The notes: generated from the letters alone by a model not told the origin. 64,000 nucleotides of DNA from Paenibacillus_E sp964253085 (GCF_964253085.1 NZ_CAXUQH020000002.1:1-64000), one strand, 5' to 3'. Positions 19,111-28,316 are shown, counted from the first letter of the stretch. Numbers and translations are program-made.

Positions 19111-20241
19111 TTAAAGATCATCTCGAAACGCCGTTAAATTAACGGGACCCGATCTGGTAACCAAATAGGCATTCTCAATTCGGATTCCAACATTCTCCGC
19201 ATAAATTCCCGGTTCCACACTGATAACCATGCCTTCCATAAGAGGTTGGCTGCTGTCTGGAATTAAAAAAGGAGCTTCCTGATCTTCAATTCCAATGCCA
19301 TGGCCAGCATGATGAAAAAGTATATATCCCCTCCCAATTTCTTTGAGCTTTCTGCTAACCTCGTGATAAATCTCACTTGCTTTTATGCCAGGCAGCAACA
19401 TGGTTTCCGCAAGCGTCAAAGCTTGCTTTACGATTTCATGGACTTTAACCTGTAGTTGTGTTTTTTCCCCGACAGCAAAAGTACGACAATTATCCGCATG
19501 ATAACCGTTAATGGTTGGAAATAGATCTAAAATCAAAGTTTCTCCGTTATGGATGTATTTGGAGGTGGGCGGACCGCCTGCTTTCAATGACCTGCTGCCT
19601 GAAACTAGATCACATTTCCCAAAAAGCTGAATAGGTTCACCAGTTTTTAGCCATATAGCGGCGTTCATTTTGGTAAATAATTCAAACTCCGAGATGCCGT
19701 CTGTCAATTCCTGGCGGATATAGTCATACATATATTGATTGATTTCACCTGCGTACTTTATTCTATCTATTTCATAGGATGCTTTGAGAAGCCGCATCTC
19801 TCGTAAATAAGGTCGTAAATCTATGGTATCTACGCTTGCCTGTGAGTTTACCAATGCCTTTGTCATATCCAAAGACGAGAAATCCACTGCAATCTTCCTA
19901 GGCTTTAAGGCAGAAATGATTTGTTGTGTAAGCCTTGACGCATTATCATGAGCGTCAGCCCACTCATGCAGGTCATAATTCACAAACTCTTTAACCTCAA
20001 TATTCAATTCAACTGGATGATCGTAACTTTCATCCTTTGCCATGATACGAATGAGCTCCCCTTCCTTAGTGATAAGAAATACCCGCTGCACTCTAAAGTT
20101 TAGCTCACAGTCAATCAAATAAAGTTGATGAGCGGGGTTTGTTATACAGCATAAATCAAGCTGATGCTCCTTCATATAATCAACCAATCTGCTTAACCGA
20201 TCTCGAAGAACAACGATGGGCGCTGGGAAACGTTTTAACAT
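19111..20241 (-). CDS. M24-family (creatinase/prolidase-like) metallohydrolase
   Basis: 376 residues: an N-terminal creatinase domain (about 1-145) and a pita-bread C-terminal domain. All five metal ligands are visible: the two Asp of 'LDLFPTINGYHADNCR', His in 'HHAGHGIGIED', Glu in 'VISVEPGIY' and Glu in 'IRIENAYLV'. It may be an Xaa-Pro peptidase, or act on small amidines, ectoine or creatine-like substrates, as other M24 members in catabolic operons do. It lies 23 bp downstream of the D-threonine-aldolase-like gene. Confidence 0.87.
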   Translation of the reverse strand: MLKRFPAPIVVLRDRLSRLVDYMKEHQLDLCCITNPAHQLYLIDCELNFRVQRVFLITKEGELIRIMAKDESYDHPVELNIEVKEFVNYDLHEWADAHDNASRLTQQIISALKPRKIAVDFSSLDMTKALVNSQASVDTIDLRPYLREMRLLKASYEIDRIKYAGEINQYMYDYIRQELTDGISEFELFTKMNAAIWLKTGEPIQLFGKCDLVSGSRSLKAGGPPTSKYIHNGETLILDLFPTINGYHADNCRTFAVGEKTQLQVKVHEIVKQALTLAETMLLPGIKASEIYHEVSRKLKEIGRGYILFHHAGHGIGIEDQEAPFLIPDSSQPLMEGMVISVEPGIYAENVGIRIENAYLVTRSGPVNLTAFRDDL

Positions 20242-20264
20242 AAAAACACCTCAATTTGAGATAA

Positions 20265-21380
20265 TTACCTTACTTTTCCTCTGCCCTGAATGTTCCAAAT
20301 GGCTTCCACTTCTTCCTGACGCACTGCTGCTGCTTCATCAAACATATTGATAACACCGCAGCAATGTACGGGGATGATCTCAAGGGTTTGCCCGATTGCA
20401 AGATCCCTTTCTTCTTCCGGCAGATACAACATCCCGTGCTCCTCTGTAAACCAGGAAACGATGATGCCCGGATGTCCCAAAACATATCCTCTGCCAGTTC
20501 CTATTGGAGAGTCATCGCCGTCCATCGTGAATACTTTCGTACCTGCATCAATAACCGCTCGATCCGCGGAGGGTCGGCTGACAATTGTTGTTTTCACGGT
20601 CAATGCGCAATCTTCCAAAGCAAGTGCCCCCAAGCTCACTTGCATTAAATCACCGAATATGTAGGTACCTGGACGAATTTCTGTGATCCCGTTCATTTGG
20701 TCAGAGAAGCGCGAAGTAGGTGTAGAACCGGCGCTTATTACATCTGCACGCAAGCCGCTGTTTCTAAGTAATTGAGCGGTTGTACGCGCTGCAGTCCCTT
20801 CTGATATGGCAATCTTCTCAACTTCAAACACATCCTTGGCGTCATAAGAGTGACCCGCAAATGTTATCAAGCCACGAAAGACAAGACCAGGGAGCTGGGC
20901 AATCTGTTTGGCCAAATCCACGACGGGCTGACCTTCAGGTACGCCAACACGTCCAAAGCCACAATCCATTTCCACAAGTACATCTACGGAGATACCAGGT
21001 TCTTGCTGTAAAGCAAACGAAACTTCGCGAGCAACAACCATACTATCGACCGCAATCGTCAAATCAACCGTTTTTGCTAAGCGACGCAATCTGTTCAGCT
21101 TTTGCTCCCCTACTATTGGATAAGCTATAAATATGTTTTGTATCCCTGCTGCAGCCATAACCTCGGCCTCTCCGATTTTGGCCACGGTTACACCAATGGC
21201 TCCTGCTGCGATCTGTTGTATCGCCAACTCAGGAATTTTATGGGTTTTGACGTGTGGCCGCAATGCAATTCCAGCACGGTTAACAAATTGCTGCATATCC
21301 GCTATATTCTTTTCAACCTTCTCCAAATCAATCAAAATAAAGGGCGTATCCAGATCCTTCTTATTCATCTTCTTATTCAT
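20265..21380 (-). CDS. D-threonine aldolase/D-serine dehydratase-like PLP enzyme (alanine racemase N-terminal fold)
   Basis: 371 residues from the ATG at 21380, with GGAGGAGGGAGG just upstream; the open frame to 21440 lies inside the M20 gene. 'DTPFILIDLEKVEKNI' and the PLP lysine in 'LRPHVKTHKIPELA' identify the fold, and 'CGVINMFDEAAAV' near the end corresponds to the metal-binding HxC region of DSD1 enzymes ('IPVHCC'). The start overlaps the M20 stop by 8 nt (ATGAATAA), implying translational coupling. A D-amino acid or D-configured beta-hydroxy amino acid is the likely intermediate. Confidence 0.87.
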   Translation of the reverse strand: MNKKMNKKDLDTPFILIDLEKVEKNIADMQQFVNRAGIALRPHVKTHKIPELAIQQIAAGAIGVTVAKIGEAEVMAAAGIQNIFIAYPIVGEQKLNRLRRLAKTVDLTIAVDSMVVAREVSFALQQEPGISVDVLVEMDCGFGRVGVPEGQPVVDLAKQIAQLPGLVFRGLITFAGHSYDAKDVFEVEKIAISEGTAARTTAQLLRNSGLRADVISAGSTPTSRFSDQMNGITEIRPGTYIFGDLMQVSLGALALEDCALTVKTTIVSRPSADRAVIDAGTKVFTMDGDDSPIGTGRGYVLGHPGIIVSWFTEEHGMLYLPEEERDLAIGQTLEIIPVHCCGVINMFDEAAAVRQEEVEAIWNIQGRGKVR

Positions 21381-22677
21381 CTTTTCCTCCCTCCTCCACA
21401 ATGCCGCACCAATCCAGAATTGTATGCACGTATATTTCAATCAAGCGAAAGAATTGTGGAATATCGATATATTCATCGGGTGCATGTGCATTCGCCCCAG
21501 ATGGTCCCATTATGATAGCGGGAGTTGTACTGTGCAGATTGAATATAAAAGCATCACAGGCAAAAGGTGCGCCTGCCTTAATTGCTGCAGTCCCTGTTAC
21601 TTTCTCCACGTTATGTGCCATGATGTCAATTAAAGGAAAGTCCACATCCACATCACATCCCGGCAGGAAGCGAATCATTTTGGTAAATTGCGGCATTTGC
21701 CATTCTAAATATTGATTAGCGTACATCTGACTGAAGCCCACCAACAGATCTTGTTGCAATTGCTCCTCTGTTATATGCGGATGACACTCAACCCATATAT
21801 CAACATGACATTCCGTTGGACCACTGTCACATAATGGGGCGAACATATCACCTGCCTCAAGTCGAGTAACGATTACACTAAGAGAACGATCATCTTCAAA
21901 CCAAGGCTGTGGACCTGCTTTGCCTCTTGCTGTAATTTCATAAGCTTCCAAAAAGACTATGAACTTAGCCGCAATCAATGCGGGATTAATAATTTTCTCC
22001 CCGCTGAAGGACATGCCTGTGTTTCCCTTAAATGTGACACGCCACAATGCTCCGCCTCTCGTACCTGGGCATACTGCCATATTGGTTGGTTCAGGAATAA
22101 TCGCCGCATCCGGATTATAACCCTTGAGTCTGCTGGCTAAGGTTCCGTTCGCGCCGCCAAATTCTTCATCCACAACAGATTCCACCCATAAATCACCTTG
22201 CAGTTGAATCCCAAGCTCACGAATACAACGGACCGCCATGACGGATGCAGCTAGACCGCCCTTCATATCAAAGGTGCCCAGACCATATAGTCTACCTTCC
22301 TTTACTTCCGGGGTCCAAGGGTCACGATCCCAGCCAGGAGCAGCGACAGTTGTATCGATGTGACTTGAAAACATAAGCGAATTCCCGCCGCCTATTCCTT
22401 TCATTACAGCAACGACATTCGGTCTGTCCCTATAGTCCTTTCCAGGGAAATATGCTTCATGTTCACGAAAATGAGGTACATCCTCTGGAGAAAATATATC
22501 GACATTCATTCCCATATCGCGTAAATACTGAGCAAGAAACAATTGGCTCTCTTTTTCCGAACCGTGTGTCACTTCATTCACTGTGTTAAATCTCACCAAA
22601 TCCTGCACGAGACCTAGCATGTTCTCACTGTTGTTATCCAACCAAATACGAATACTTTCATTCCATGTATTCCTCAT
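21373..22677 (-). CDS. M20-family (ArgE/DapE) metal-dependent deacylase or peptidase
   Basis: About 434 residues from the ATG at 22677 (GGGGG 8 nt upstream; the ATG at 22683 is the other choice, and the TTG at 22695 is too close). Di-zinc ligands: 'SSHIDTT', 'GTFDMKGG', 'VVDEEFGG', 'IIPEPTN' and the late His in 'SGANAHAPDEYIDI'. These enzymes remove acyl groups from N-acyl amino acids or split dipeptides. As the first gene of the operon it probably performs the first intracellular step, freeing an amino acid that the later enzymes process. Confidence 0.87.
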   Translation of the reverse strand: MRNTWNESIRIWLDNNSENMLGLVQDLVRFNTVNEVTHGSEKESQLFLAQYLRDMGMNVDIFSPEDVPHFREHEAYFPGKDYRDRPNVVAVMKGIGGGNSLMFSSHIDTTVAAPGWDRDPWTPEVKEGRLYGLGTFDMKGGLAASVMAVRCIRELGIQLQGDLWVESVVDEEFGGANGTLASRLKGYNPDAAIIPEPTNMAVCPGTRGGALWRVTFKGNTGMSFSGEKIINPALIAAKFIVFLEAYEITARGKAGPQPWFEDDRSLSVIVTRLEAGDMFAPLCDSGPTECHVDIWVECHPHITEEQLQQDLLVGFSQMYANQYLEWQMPQFTKMIRFLPGCDVDVDFPLIDIMAHNVEKVTGTAAIKAGAPFACDAFIFNLHSTTPAIIMGPSGANAHAPDEYIDIPQFFRLIEIYVHTILDWCGIVEEGGKDE

Positions 22678-22776
22678 TTTCATGTCCCCCGACAAAATTC
22701 TTTTTATCCTTTATCATTATTTTTCTTGGTTAAATTTACTTAGGCTTAATATATAAGCGCATTAATTAAATTGTAC

Positions 22777-22816
22777 ATAGTCCATATTATAGATAGATCA
22801 ACCAGTTTACTTATCG
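22777..22816 (-). promoter_or_regulatory. Shared 40-bp upstream motif, copy B
   Basis: It lies 100-139 bp upstream of the M20 operon. It has a perfect TATAAT on the transcribed strand within the conserved ATAATATGGACTAT end. See copies at 11050 and 24417. Confidence 0.6.
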
Positions 22817-22834
22817 CCACAAGCCAAACAATAT

Positions 22835-22889
22835 AAAAAGCTATTTGGCATATTATTCACGACTAATATGTTCAAATAGCTATTTTTTT
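22835..22889 (-). terminator. Intrinsic terminator (bidirectional shape) after the MFS gene
   Basis: AGCTATTTG (22839-22847) pairs with CAAATAGCT (22873-22881), continued by CATATTA / TAATATG. A-runs and T-runs flank it on both sides, so it can stop leftward MFS transcription before the M20 operon promoter. Confidence 0.8.
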
Positions 22890-22910
22890 GTTCCATTACT
22901 TATTCATATT

Positions 22911-24221
22911 TTAAGACATCACAATTTTTCGATTTCGTTTGCTGCCAGACCAGATGACGACTGGTATCAGTAATAGTGAAAGGATGCCTCCGCCAAGTGA
23001 GAGCAATGCATAACTAGAATGTGCGACAAGAATGCCAGAAAGTGCTCCACCCGATGCCCCAGCCAAAGCAATCAACACATCAACAGTTCCTTGCGTCTTT
23101 GCACGAGTGGCTGGATGAGTCGCATCCACGATGAGAGCTGTCCCACTAATAAAACCAAAGTTCCAACCAAGACCTAGCAGCGCAAGAGCAATTATGAGTG
23201 CTAGCGTGGAATCAGTAGTCGCAACAGCCGCAACAATGCCAGCAGTAAGTAGAATGGCTCCAGTAGCAAACGACATTGCGATTCGCCCGATCTTGTCAAC
23301 CAGAATACCGGTCACGAGGGATGGGAGGTACATTGCGCCGATATGAATGCCAATTACTAGTCCTACCTCACCTAAACCATGTCCGTGGTTCTTCAAATGT
23401 ATAGGCGTCATTGTCATAATCGAGGTCATTACGATTTGGGTTACAATCATTACTGTAGCCCCAACAATGATTCTACTGTTATTGAATGCTTTTATATTCT
23501 TTTTGTCAGCGGTGGCGCTCTGATCCGATTTCTGCCCTTTGGCGATTGCATTCGCAGTAACGAGTGGGTCTGGACGGAGTAAAACCAATAACACACCACC
23601 TGCAAGAATGAAGGCTGCGGCAGCTAAAATGAAAGGACCTGCTAGAGATGGGATACCGTGTAACATAGCAAATCGGCCCATGACATCAACCGTATTCGGA
23701 CCCGCAATGGCACCGACGGTAGTTGAAACCATTGCAATACTGACAGCAGTTCCCCGCTGTGTAGGCTTTGCCAGGTCTGTACCTGCATATCGGGCTTGTA
23801 AGTTTGTAGCATTACCTGCACCATAGATAAGTAGTGTAGCAAATAGAAGTAGAATATTGTCGGCTACAGCTGCAATGACTATACCGATCGAGCCAATGCC
23901 TCCAATCAGGAAACCTGTCGCGAGCCCTAAGCGGCGTCCGAAACGCTGGGAGAGTCGCCCAACAAACAGTGCAGCCGCAGCAGAGCCAAGAGTGAACAAC
24001 GCAGTAGGTATTCCTGCAAAGTTGTCCGTTCCCAACATATCCTGGGCAAGGAGTGCTCCGACAGTAACCCCTGCAGCAAGTCCTGCACCGCCGAAAATTT
24101 GCGAAATGGCAACTATAATTAACGTCCGTTTATATAGACGTCTTTGCATTTCAAGGGAATCAATGTAACCATGTAAATTGTATGCTAGACTTTTGATTTT
24201 ATCTTCGGTTTCAACAGACAT
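22911..24221 (-). CDS. MFS transporter, 12 transmembrane segments
   Basis: 436 residues. The motif-A loop 'GRLSQRFGRRLGLATG' follows TM2 and a second copy 'GILVDKIGRIAMSFATG' occurs in the C-terminal half. The acidic cytoplasmic N-terminus is about 40 residues. The ATG is preceded by AAGGGGG. It is a separate unit upstream of the M20 operon, but carries the same 40-bp motif in its leader. It is an efflux or uptake carrier of unknown substrate, probably co-regulated with the catabolic genes. Confidence 0.87.
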   Translation of the reverse strand: MSVETEDKIKSLAYNLHGYIDSLEMQRRLYKRTLIIVAISQIFGGAGLAAGVTVGALLAQDMLGTDNFAGIPTALFTLGSAAAALFVGRLSQRFGRRLGLATGFLIGGIGSIGIVIAAVADNILLLFATLLIYGAGNATNLQARYAGTDLAKPTQRGTAVSIAMVSTTVGAIAGPNTVDVMGRFAMLHGIPSLAGPFILAAAAFILAGGVLLVLLRPDPLVTANAIAKGQKSDQSATADKKNIKAFNNSRIIVGATVMIVTQIVMTSIMTMTPIHLKNHGHGLGEVGLVIGIHIGAMYLPSLVTGILVDKIGRIAMSFATGAILLTAGIVAAVATTDSTLALIIALALLGLGWNFGFISGTALIVDATHPATRAKTQGTVDVLIALAGASGGALSGILVAHSSYALLSLGGGILSLLLIPVVIWSGSKRNRKIVMS

Positions 24222-24315
24222 CGCTCAGAGCCCCCTTCTTCTAGCAGGTTTAAGGACGACTTAAAAAAGCAGCTGGGATTGATGATTTGTTATAGCTAAT
24301 ATAGGTTTCATTTTT

Positions 24316-24376
24316 ATAAAAATGGTTAAAGACTCTGGGGATAAATGTATCGACATTCATTCCCATACCGAATAAA
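24316..24376 (-). pseudogene. Fragment of an M20-like gene in the MFS leader
   Basis: About 39 bp (24331-24370) matches codons near residue 55-65 of the M20 gene (22481-22519), including an uninterrupted TATCGACATTCATTCCCATA-type core, with one indel. Weaker similarity continues to 24316. Copy C of the 40-bp motif follows, so this is the shrunken 5' end of a former M20 paralogue. Confidence 0.65.
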
Positions 24377-24416
24377 AACATAAGCTAACTATATAAGAGT
24401 GTCCATCAAACAGTAT

Positions 24417-24456
24417 ATAGTCCATATTAAAGATGGGTTATCCTGTTTACTTATTT
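24417..24456 (-). promoter_or_regulatory. Shared 40-bp upstream motif, copy C
   Basis: Best match to copies A and B (TTACTTATTT end, ATAGTCCATATTA start). It lies about 200 bp upstream of the MFS start, beyond the M20 fragment. Confidence 0.6.
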
Positions 24457-24690
24457 TACTAAACACCAGCTTGGATTATGGAATCATGCGATGGATATAC
24501 GCTACGGGCCTTATGCAATGTCGGAGGTTACTACTCCTTAGGAAAGATAGGTTCTTGCTTCACTCTCAGCATATTTCCGATCACAGCTATCTTCCCAGGA
24601 AGTGCAGCCGCTTAAATATCAAAATATTGTTTTTGTTCTAACGTCATTTTAAAGCAGACCAATAAATTTTCCTCCGCCTATGGGTGCCAT

Positions 24691-24742
24691 ATGAGCATCA
24701 GGAATTGAATGCCTTGTCAGACATTCAATTCCTGATGCTCAT
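24691..24742. repeat. 21-bp perfect inverted repeat (hairpin)
   Basis: The arms 24691-24711 and 24722-24742 are exact reverse complements with a 10-nt loop. An A7 run follows on the plus strand. There is no T-run after the stem on either strand, so it is not a normal terminator. Confidence 0.9.
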
Positions 24743-25096
24743 AAAAAAATCAACCATGTCGACTGCTTACGCTTTATATGCCGACTATTTAATGAGATCC
24801 AGTCTGATTCCTTATACCGATAAAATAAGTAAGTGGTTAATTCTAGCAGCTTTCTCCCCTCCTTTAATTTTGATGGTTTCAAAACAAAAAAGTCATCCTC
24901 TCATGAGAAAAGCTTCGTTAATTGGTATATGTGTAATAAAACACCTAGAATTCTTAAACCACTCGTATTCCTTCCATAATTAATGACCACCATCTTTTTT
25001 GAAACAATTGAAATAAATTCCGCGTAGGACTATTGTCTGTCTTTAACCCCCTAGCCCCAGCTTCTATTTCCAATAGTTTAAAAGTATGCATTTTGA

Positions 25097-25324
25097 AAGA
25101 CGATAATCCCAGGCTTTAGCCATCCTATCAACATAATCATCCGTGGTGAAAAAATAGAATCAAACGTCCTAATTAAGTCACACGACAAGAAAACAGTTAT
25201 AGACTCAGATGTTACTTTAGTATTCTTTCTTTATGATTATCATCCATTTAAGTCATTATCTATCTTCGAAAGACGCAAACTTACTCATTTTTTGGAGCAA
25301 GAAAATGTACATCTAACACTTTAA
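25097..25324 (+). pseudogene. Unrecognised coding remnant
   Basis: 75 sense codons without a stop but with no ATG, GTG or usable TTG near the beginning. The translation reads like protein ('KSLSIFERRKLTHFLEQEN' near the end) and stops at TAA 25322. I do not recognise the family. It is probably the 3' end of a decayed gene. Confidence 0.3.
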
Positions 25325-26139
25325 ATTTTGTTAATCCAGCTTAACTTTTCGAAGTTTTAGAGGCTAAGGCTAAATTGTTTTCTACCTGATCTTGAGCCTC
25401 TTTCACTATGATTACATGTTTACATTGCTGTTTTACATACATCAGTTGTGGATTGATATCGTGAAATATCATGAACAACCACTCCTTCATCAAATTATAT
25501 TGATACATACATCAAAAAAATTAATTTACATTCTAAGAAAATATAAGAGCGACTGGTCTAAAAATGAAGCGCTGCTCTTCTGAAGAAATCCGTTCACTAC
25601 AGCACTATTGATCTGGTGATAGCTCCAGGTGCCAATGATTTCACATATATCGCAAACGCACGTTTTCCCCGCTGTGTTTACTCATACATGTTTTGCAATC
25701 TCTTTCGATCCGCCAATGCTTTTAAAATTTTGCCTCATACGTTTCAAAACAATGAGCCTTTCGGTGCAGTATTTATCTTTACTTCATGTATTGGGATCAT
25801 TGTTTTCATCCGATTCGTTTTCTTGATTAACAATTATTCGTGGAAACTTCTCGGCCAGATCACTCGATCCAAGTAAACTGAATTCTAAATTCTATAGTAC
25901 GATTAGGGTTTCATAAATAAGTTTTATACCAACAGTGGCATGACTAGGACGCGAAATCAAAGTCCTAGACTGCCGCTGCAACTATTCAACTCTAGTTTAC
26001 ATTAGGTAAGTATTTGATGTAGTCCCCAGCTTTTGTCTTGCTTCACACAGAGCGTGCTAATGTTTTATTGACAATAATCAGATTGTCTAAATTTGGTTTG
26101 ATTACAAATGCGGATACAAAGACCGCGACATGCTGTTGG

Positions 26140-26700
26140 TCATAATCCTGTGTCCCTTAGTATAGAGTACATTTTTAAATCATGATGTCTACTCTTTGCA
26201 AACATGGCTTTTCTAATTATCCCCTCAAATGACATTCCCGCTTTTTCCATTACTCGTGCTGAACGGGTATTTTCTACAAAGCATCTAGCTTGAATACGAA
26301 CTAAATCCATATTGTTAAAACCGAATTTAATAACTTCATTTACCGCTTCTGTTGCAATGCCAATGCCCCAGTAATTCTGAGAAATAACATATCCGAGTTC
26401 AGCAACTTTATGTTTTGGATCCCACAATACATATTCAATCGTTCCAATTAATTTTCCGTTTTCTTTATATTGTATTCCCCAAAGAACCACTTTCTTATTT
26501 TCGTAATTGCTTAGAATAAGTTCAACACACTCTTTTGTATCTGATAATGATTTGTGAGCATTCCAAGAACCGTATTTAGACACCTCGTCATTAGAGCAAT
26601 ATGCATTCATATCTTCAATATCATCTAATGTTATTTGTCTTAGTATCAGACGCTCTGTTTCTAGGATAGTTAAATTACTTAATATTTCTTCAATACTCAT
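26140..26700 (-). CDS. GNAT acetyltransferase, RimJ/RimL type
   Basis: 186 residues. 'ILETERLILRQITLDDIEDM' opens the fold, 'YWGIGIATEAVNEVIKFGF' is the acetyl-CoA pyrophosphate loop (Q/RxxGxG/A variant) and 'FVENTRSARVMEKAGM' the conserved C-terminal part. AAGGTG precedes the ATG. It starts 17 bp after the alpha/beta hydrolase stop, so the two form an operon, probably under the divergent TetR protein. The acceptor could be a protein N-terminus or a small amine or antibiotic. Confidence 0.83.
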   Translation of the reverse strand: MSIEEILSNLTILETERLILRQITLDDIEDMNAYCSNDEVSKYGSWNAHKSLSDTKECVELILSNYENKKVVLWGIQYKENGKLIGTIEYVLWDPKHKVAELGYVISQNYWGIGIATEAVNEVIKFGFNNMDLVRIQARCFVENTRSARVMEKAGMSFEGIIRKAMFAKSRHHDLKMYSILRDTGL

Positions 26701-26717
26701 AAAAGCACCTTGTATCG

Positions 26718-27542
26718 TTAGATTTGGTTTAAATGTTGGATAAGAAGTGCAATAAACTCTGTTGGAGTTTCCAAGGGGGTGAAGTGACCTACTCCCGGAA
26801 TGATGTGATAAGAAGCCTGGTGAAGCTCCTCTTGCTTTAACTTCAGTCCGAGTTCCGGAAGTATATAAGTATCATGCTCCCCGAATATGATGGTTATCGG
26901 CATCGAAAGAAGTTCAGCTAATCGCCCACGATACATTTCAAGCTTGTTCATATCTCCTGAGCGATATAACTCTAGTGTAACTTTATCCTTCTTGGGATCA
27001 GAGAATAGGTTATAAAAATCATCAATAATCGCTTGAGATACGTGAGGGACTGATTTTTTCATAAAACCTTCAAAAACCGGTTTGTTTTGCAGATACGCTA
27101 CAAATTGTTCCCCTCCGACAAGAGAGCGAATAGTCAATGCGTCCTTATGCCATTCAAAATCAGGGCTAAAAGTGGCATCCGAAATGATTAAACTTTGTAC
27201 ACGCTCGGGATATGTACACGCCCACTTGGTTCCGATTAAGACTCCCCAGTCATGGGTGACAAGGTGAAATTGCTCAATGAAAAGCTCAGCAGTAAAATCA
27301 CTTATAAATTCCACATAACGCTCCCACGTAGACGGTTCATTAAAGGCTTCACTTTGTCCAAAACCGGGAAGATCAGGCGCGATTGCTCTGTAGCCAGCCT
27401 CCATAACGGCTTGGGCTGCTTCTTTCCAAAGCAATGAAGATTCAGGGAAACCATGTAAAAAAAGTACTACTGGAGCATCAAACTTGCCGTAATCCAAATA
27501 AAACGTATTTTTTCCGCGAACTATAATAGATTTTTTTTGCAT
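26718..27542 (-). CDS. Alpha/beta hydrolase (epoxide hydrolase/haloalkane dehalogenase-like)
   Basis: 274 residues from the ATG at 27542, with GAGAGGA about 10 nt upstream; the frame's TTG at 27551 is too close to that site. The oxyanion region is 'HGFPESSLLW', the nucleophile is an Asp in 'VTHDWGVLIG' (Asp nucleophiles mark epoxide hydrolases and dehalogenases rather than esterases), the acid region is 'FGEHDTYI' and the catalytic His is in 'GVGHFTPLE'. It probably detoxifies an epoxide or halogenated compound. A TetR-type palindrome lies 24-49 bp upstream of the start. Confidence 0.84.
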   Translation of the reverse strand: MQKKSIIVRGKNTFYLDYGKFDAPVVLFLHGFPESSLLWKEAAQAVMEAGYRAIAPDLPGFGQSEAFNEPSTWERYVEFISDFTAELFIEQFHLVTHDWGVLIGTKWACTYPERVQSLIISDATFSPDFEWHKDALTIRSLVGGEQFVAYLQNKPVFEGFMKKSVPHVSQAIIDDFYNLFSDPKKDKVTLELYRSGDMNKLEMYRGRLAELLSMPITIIFGEHDTYILPELGLKLKQEELHQASYHIIPGVGHFTPLETPTEFIALLIQHLNQI

Positions 27543-27565
27543 AATCAACAAATCCTCTCTTTTTT

Positions 27566-27591
27566 AAATACCGACCGTTCGGTCCGTTTTT
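27566..27591. promoter_or_regulatory. TetR-type operator 1 (hydrolase side)
   Basis: GACCG-TT-CGGTC (27573-27584), with matching bases further out on both sides. It lies in the divergent intergenic region between the hydrolase and tetR genes. Confidence 0.65.
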
Positions 27592-27676
27592 AAGTTAACA
27601 TAATGTTACACATTCTGCAATACTTTTTTCTTTTGAATTTATTATTTGTTTTTCAAGTAGTTGTATGATATTTTAA

Positions 27677-27688
27677 GACCAAACGGTT
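27677..27688. promoter_or_regulatory. TetR-type operator 2 (regulator side)
   Basis: Its reverse complement AACCGTTTGGTC matches operator 1 (GACCGTTCGGTC) at 10 of 12 bases. It lies just before the tetR ribosome site, which suggests autoregulation. Confidence 0.5.
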
Positions 27689-27710
27689 TTTTTTGAAGGG
27701 AGATTTTATC

Positions 27711-28316
27711 ATGCGTAAGGGTCAGATGACTAAAGAACATATCATTCGTGAGTCGGCCGGTTTATTTAATACAAAGGGATATACAGGAGCCTCCCTGTCT
27801 GAAATCATCGATCGATGTGGAATACGCAAAGGTGGAATATACAATCACTTTGAAAGCAAAGATGAACTTGCTCTTGCAGCTTTTGATTATTCTTTTTCAC
27901 AAATTCTAGGTTTCTTTTCCAAAGCATTAGAGAATGCCAAGAATTCAAAAGAAAGACTATTAGCAATTTGTAAGGTATATATTGAAATCATTGAAAACAA
28001 CTCTTTAGAAGGAGGATGTCCGATATTAAATACTGCAATTGAAAGCGACGATGGACATCCTTTCCTTAAAGAACGGGCTCAAAGTGCTATGAAAATTTTT
28101 ATTGAAAAATTAACCTTGATCATTGTTGAGGGTATCGAAAATAAAGAATTTAAAGAAGCTATAAATCCTGAAGAGATTTGTATTTATCTCATTGCTGTAA
28201 TTGAAGGAGGCGTGATGCTTAGTAAATTATTTGATGATAGCAAGTACATTCGCCATTGCACAAGTAATGTAATTCAGTATATTGATGAACAACTGCTGTT
28301 GAATCACTTGAGTTAA
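27711..28316 (+). CDS. TetR/AcrR-family transcriptional regulator
   Basis: 201 residues from the ATG at 27711 (AGGGAGA 7 nt upstream; the upstream TTG contains that site). N-terminal TetR HTH: 'IRESAGLFNTKGYTGASLSE', then 'IIDRCGIRKGGIYNHFESKD'. The C-terminal ligand domain resembles the LmrA/YxaF group ('GGCPILNTAIESDDGHPFL'). It is divergent from the hydrolase-GNAT operon with two similar palindromes in between, the usual arrangement for a repressor of a detoxification operon. Confidence 0.88.
   Translation: MRKGQMTKEHIIRESAGLFNTKGYTGASLSEIIDRCGIRKGGIYNHFESKDELALAAFDYSFSQILGFFSKALENAKNSKERLLAICKVYIEIIENNSLEGGCPILNTAIESDDGHPFLKERAQSAMKIFIEKLTLIIVEGIENKEFKEAINPEEICIYLIAVIEGGVMLSKLFDDSKYIRHCTSNVIQYIDEQLLLNHLS

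Larger units (their letters stand above)
24457..26139. other. 1.7-kb region without an intact gene
   Basis: AT-rich. It contains a long perfect inverted repeat (24691-24742) and a start-less open stretch (25097-25324). Short frames at 24399-24641, 24684-24983, 25392-25583 and 25616-25876 lack ribosome sites and recognisable sequence. The 25616 frame has one hydrophobic segment but I cannot support it as a gene. It looks like decayed sequence. Confidence 0.5.

Noticed and set aside
15578..22677. Ectoine degradation operon (doe/eut)
   Set aside because: Only the M24 enzyme would fit; the AstE-type deacetylase, aldehyde dehydrogenase and AsnC regulator expected there are missing.
24684..24983. 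99-codon rightward ORF starting in the 21-bp inverted repeat
   Set aside because: Its start lies in the hairpin arm, no ribosome site, and the translation shows no domain.
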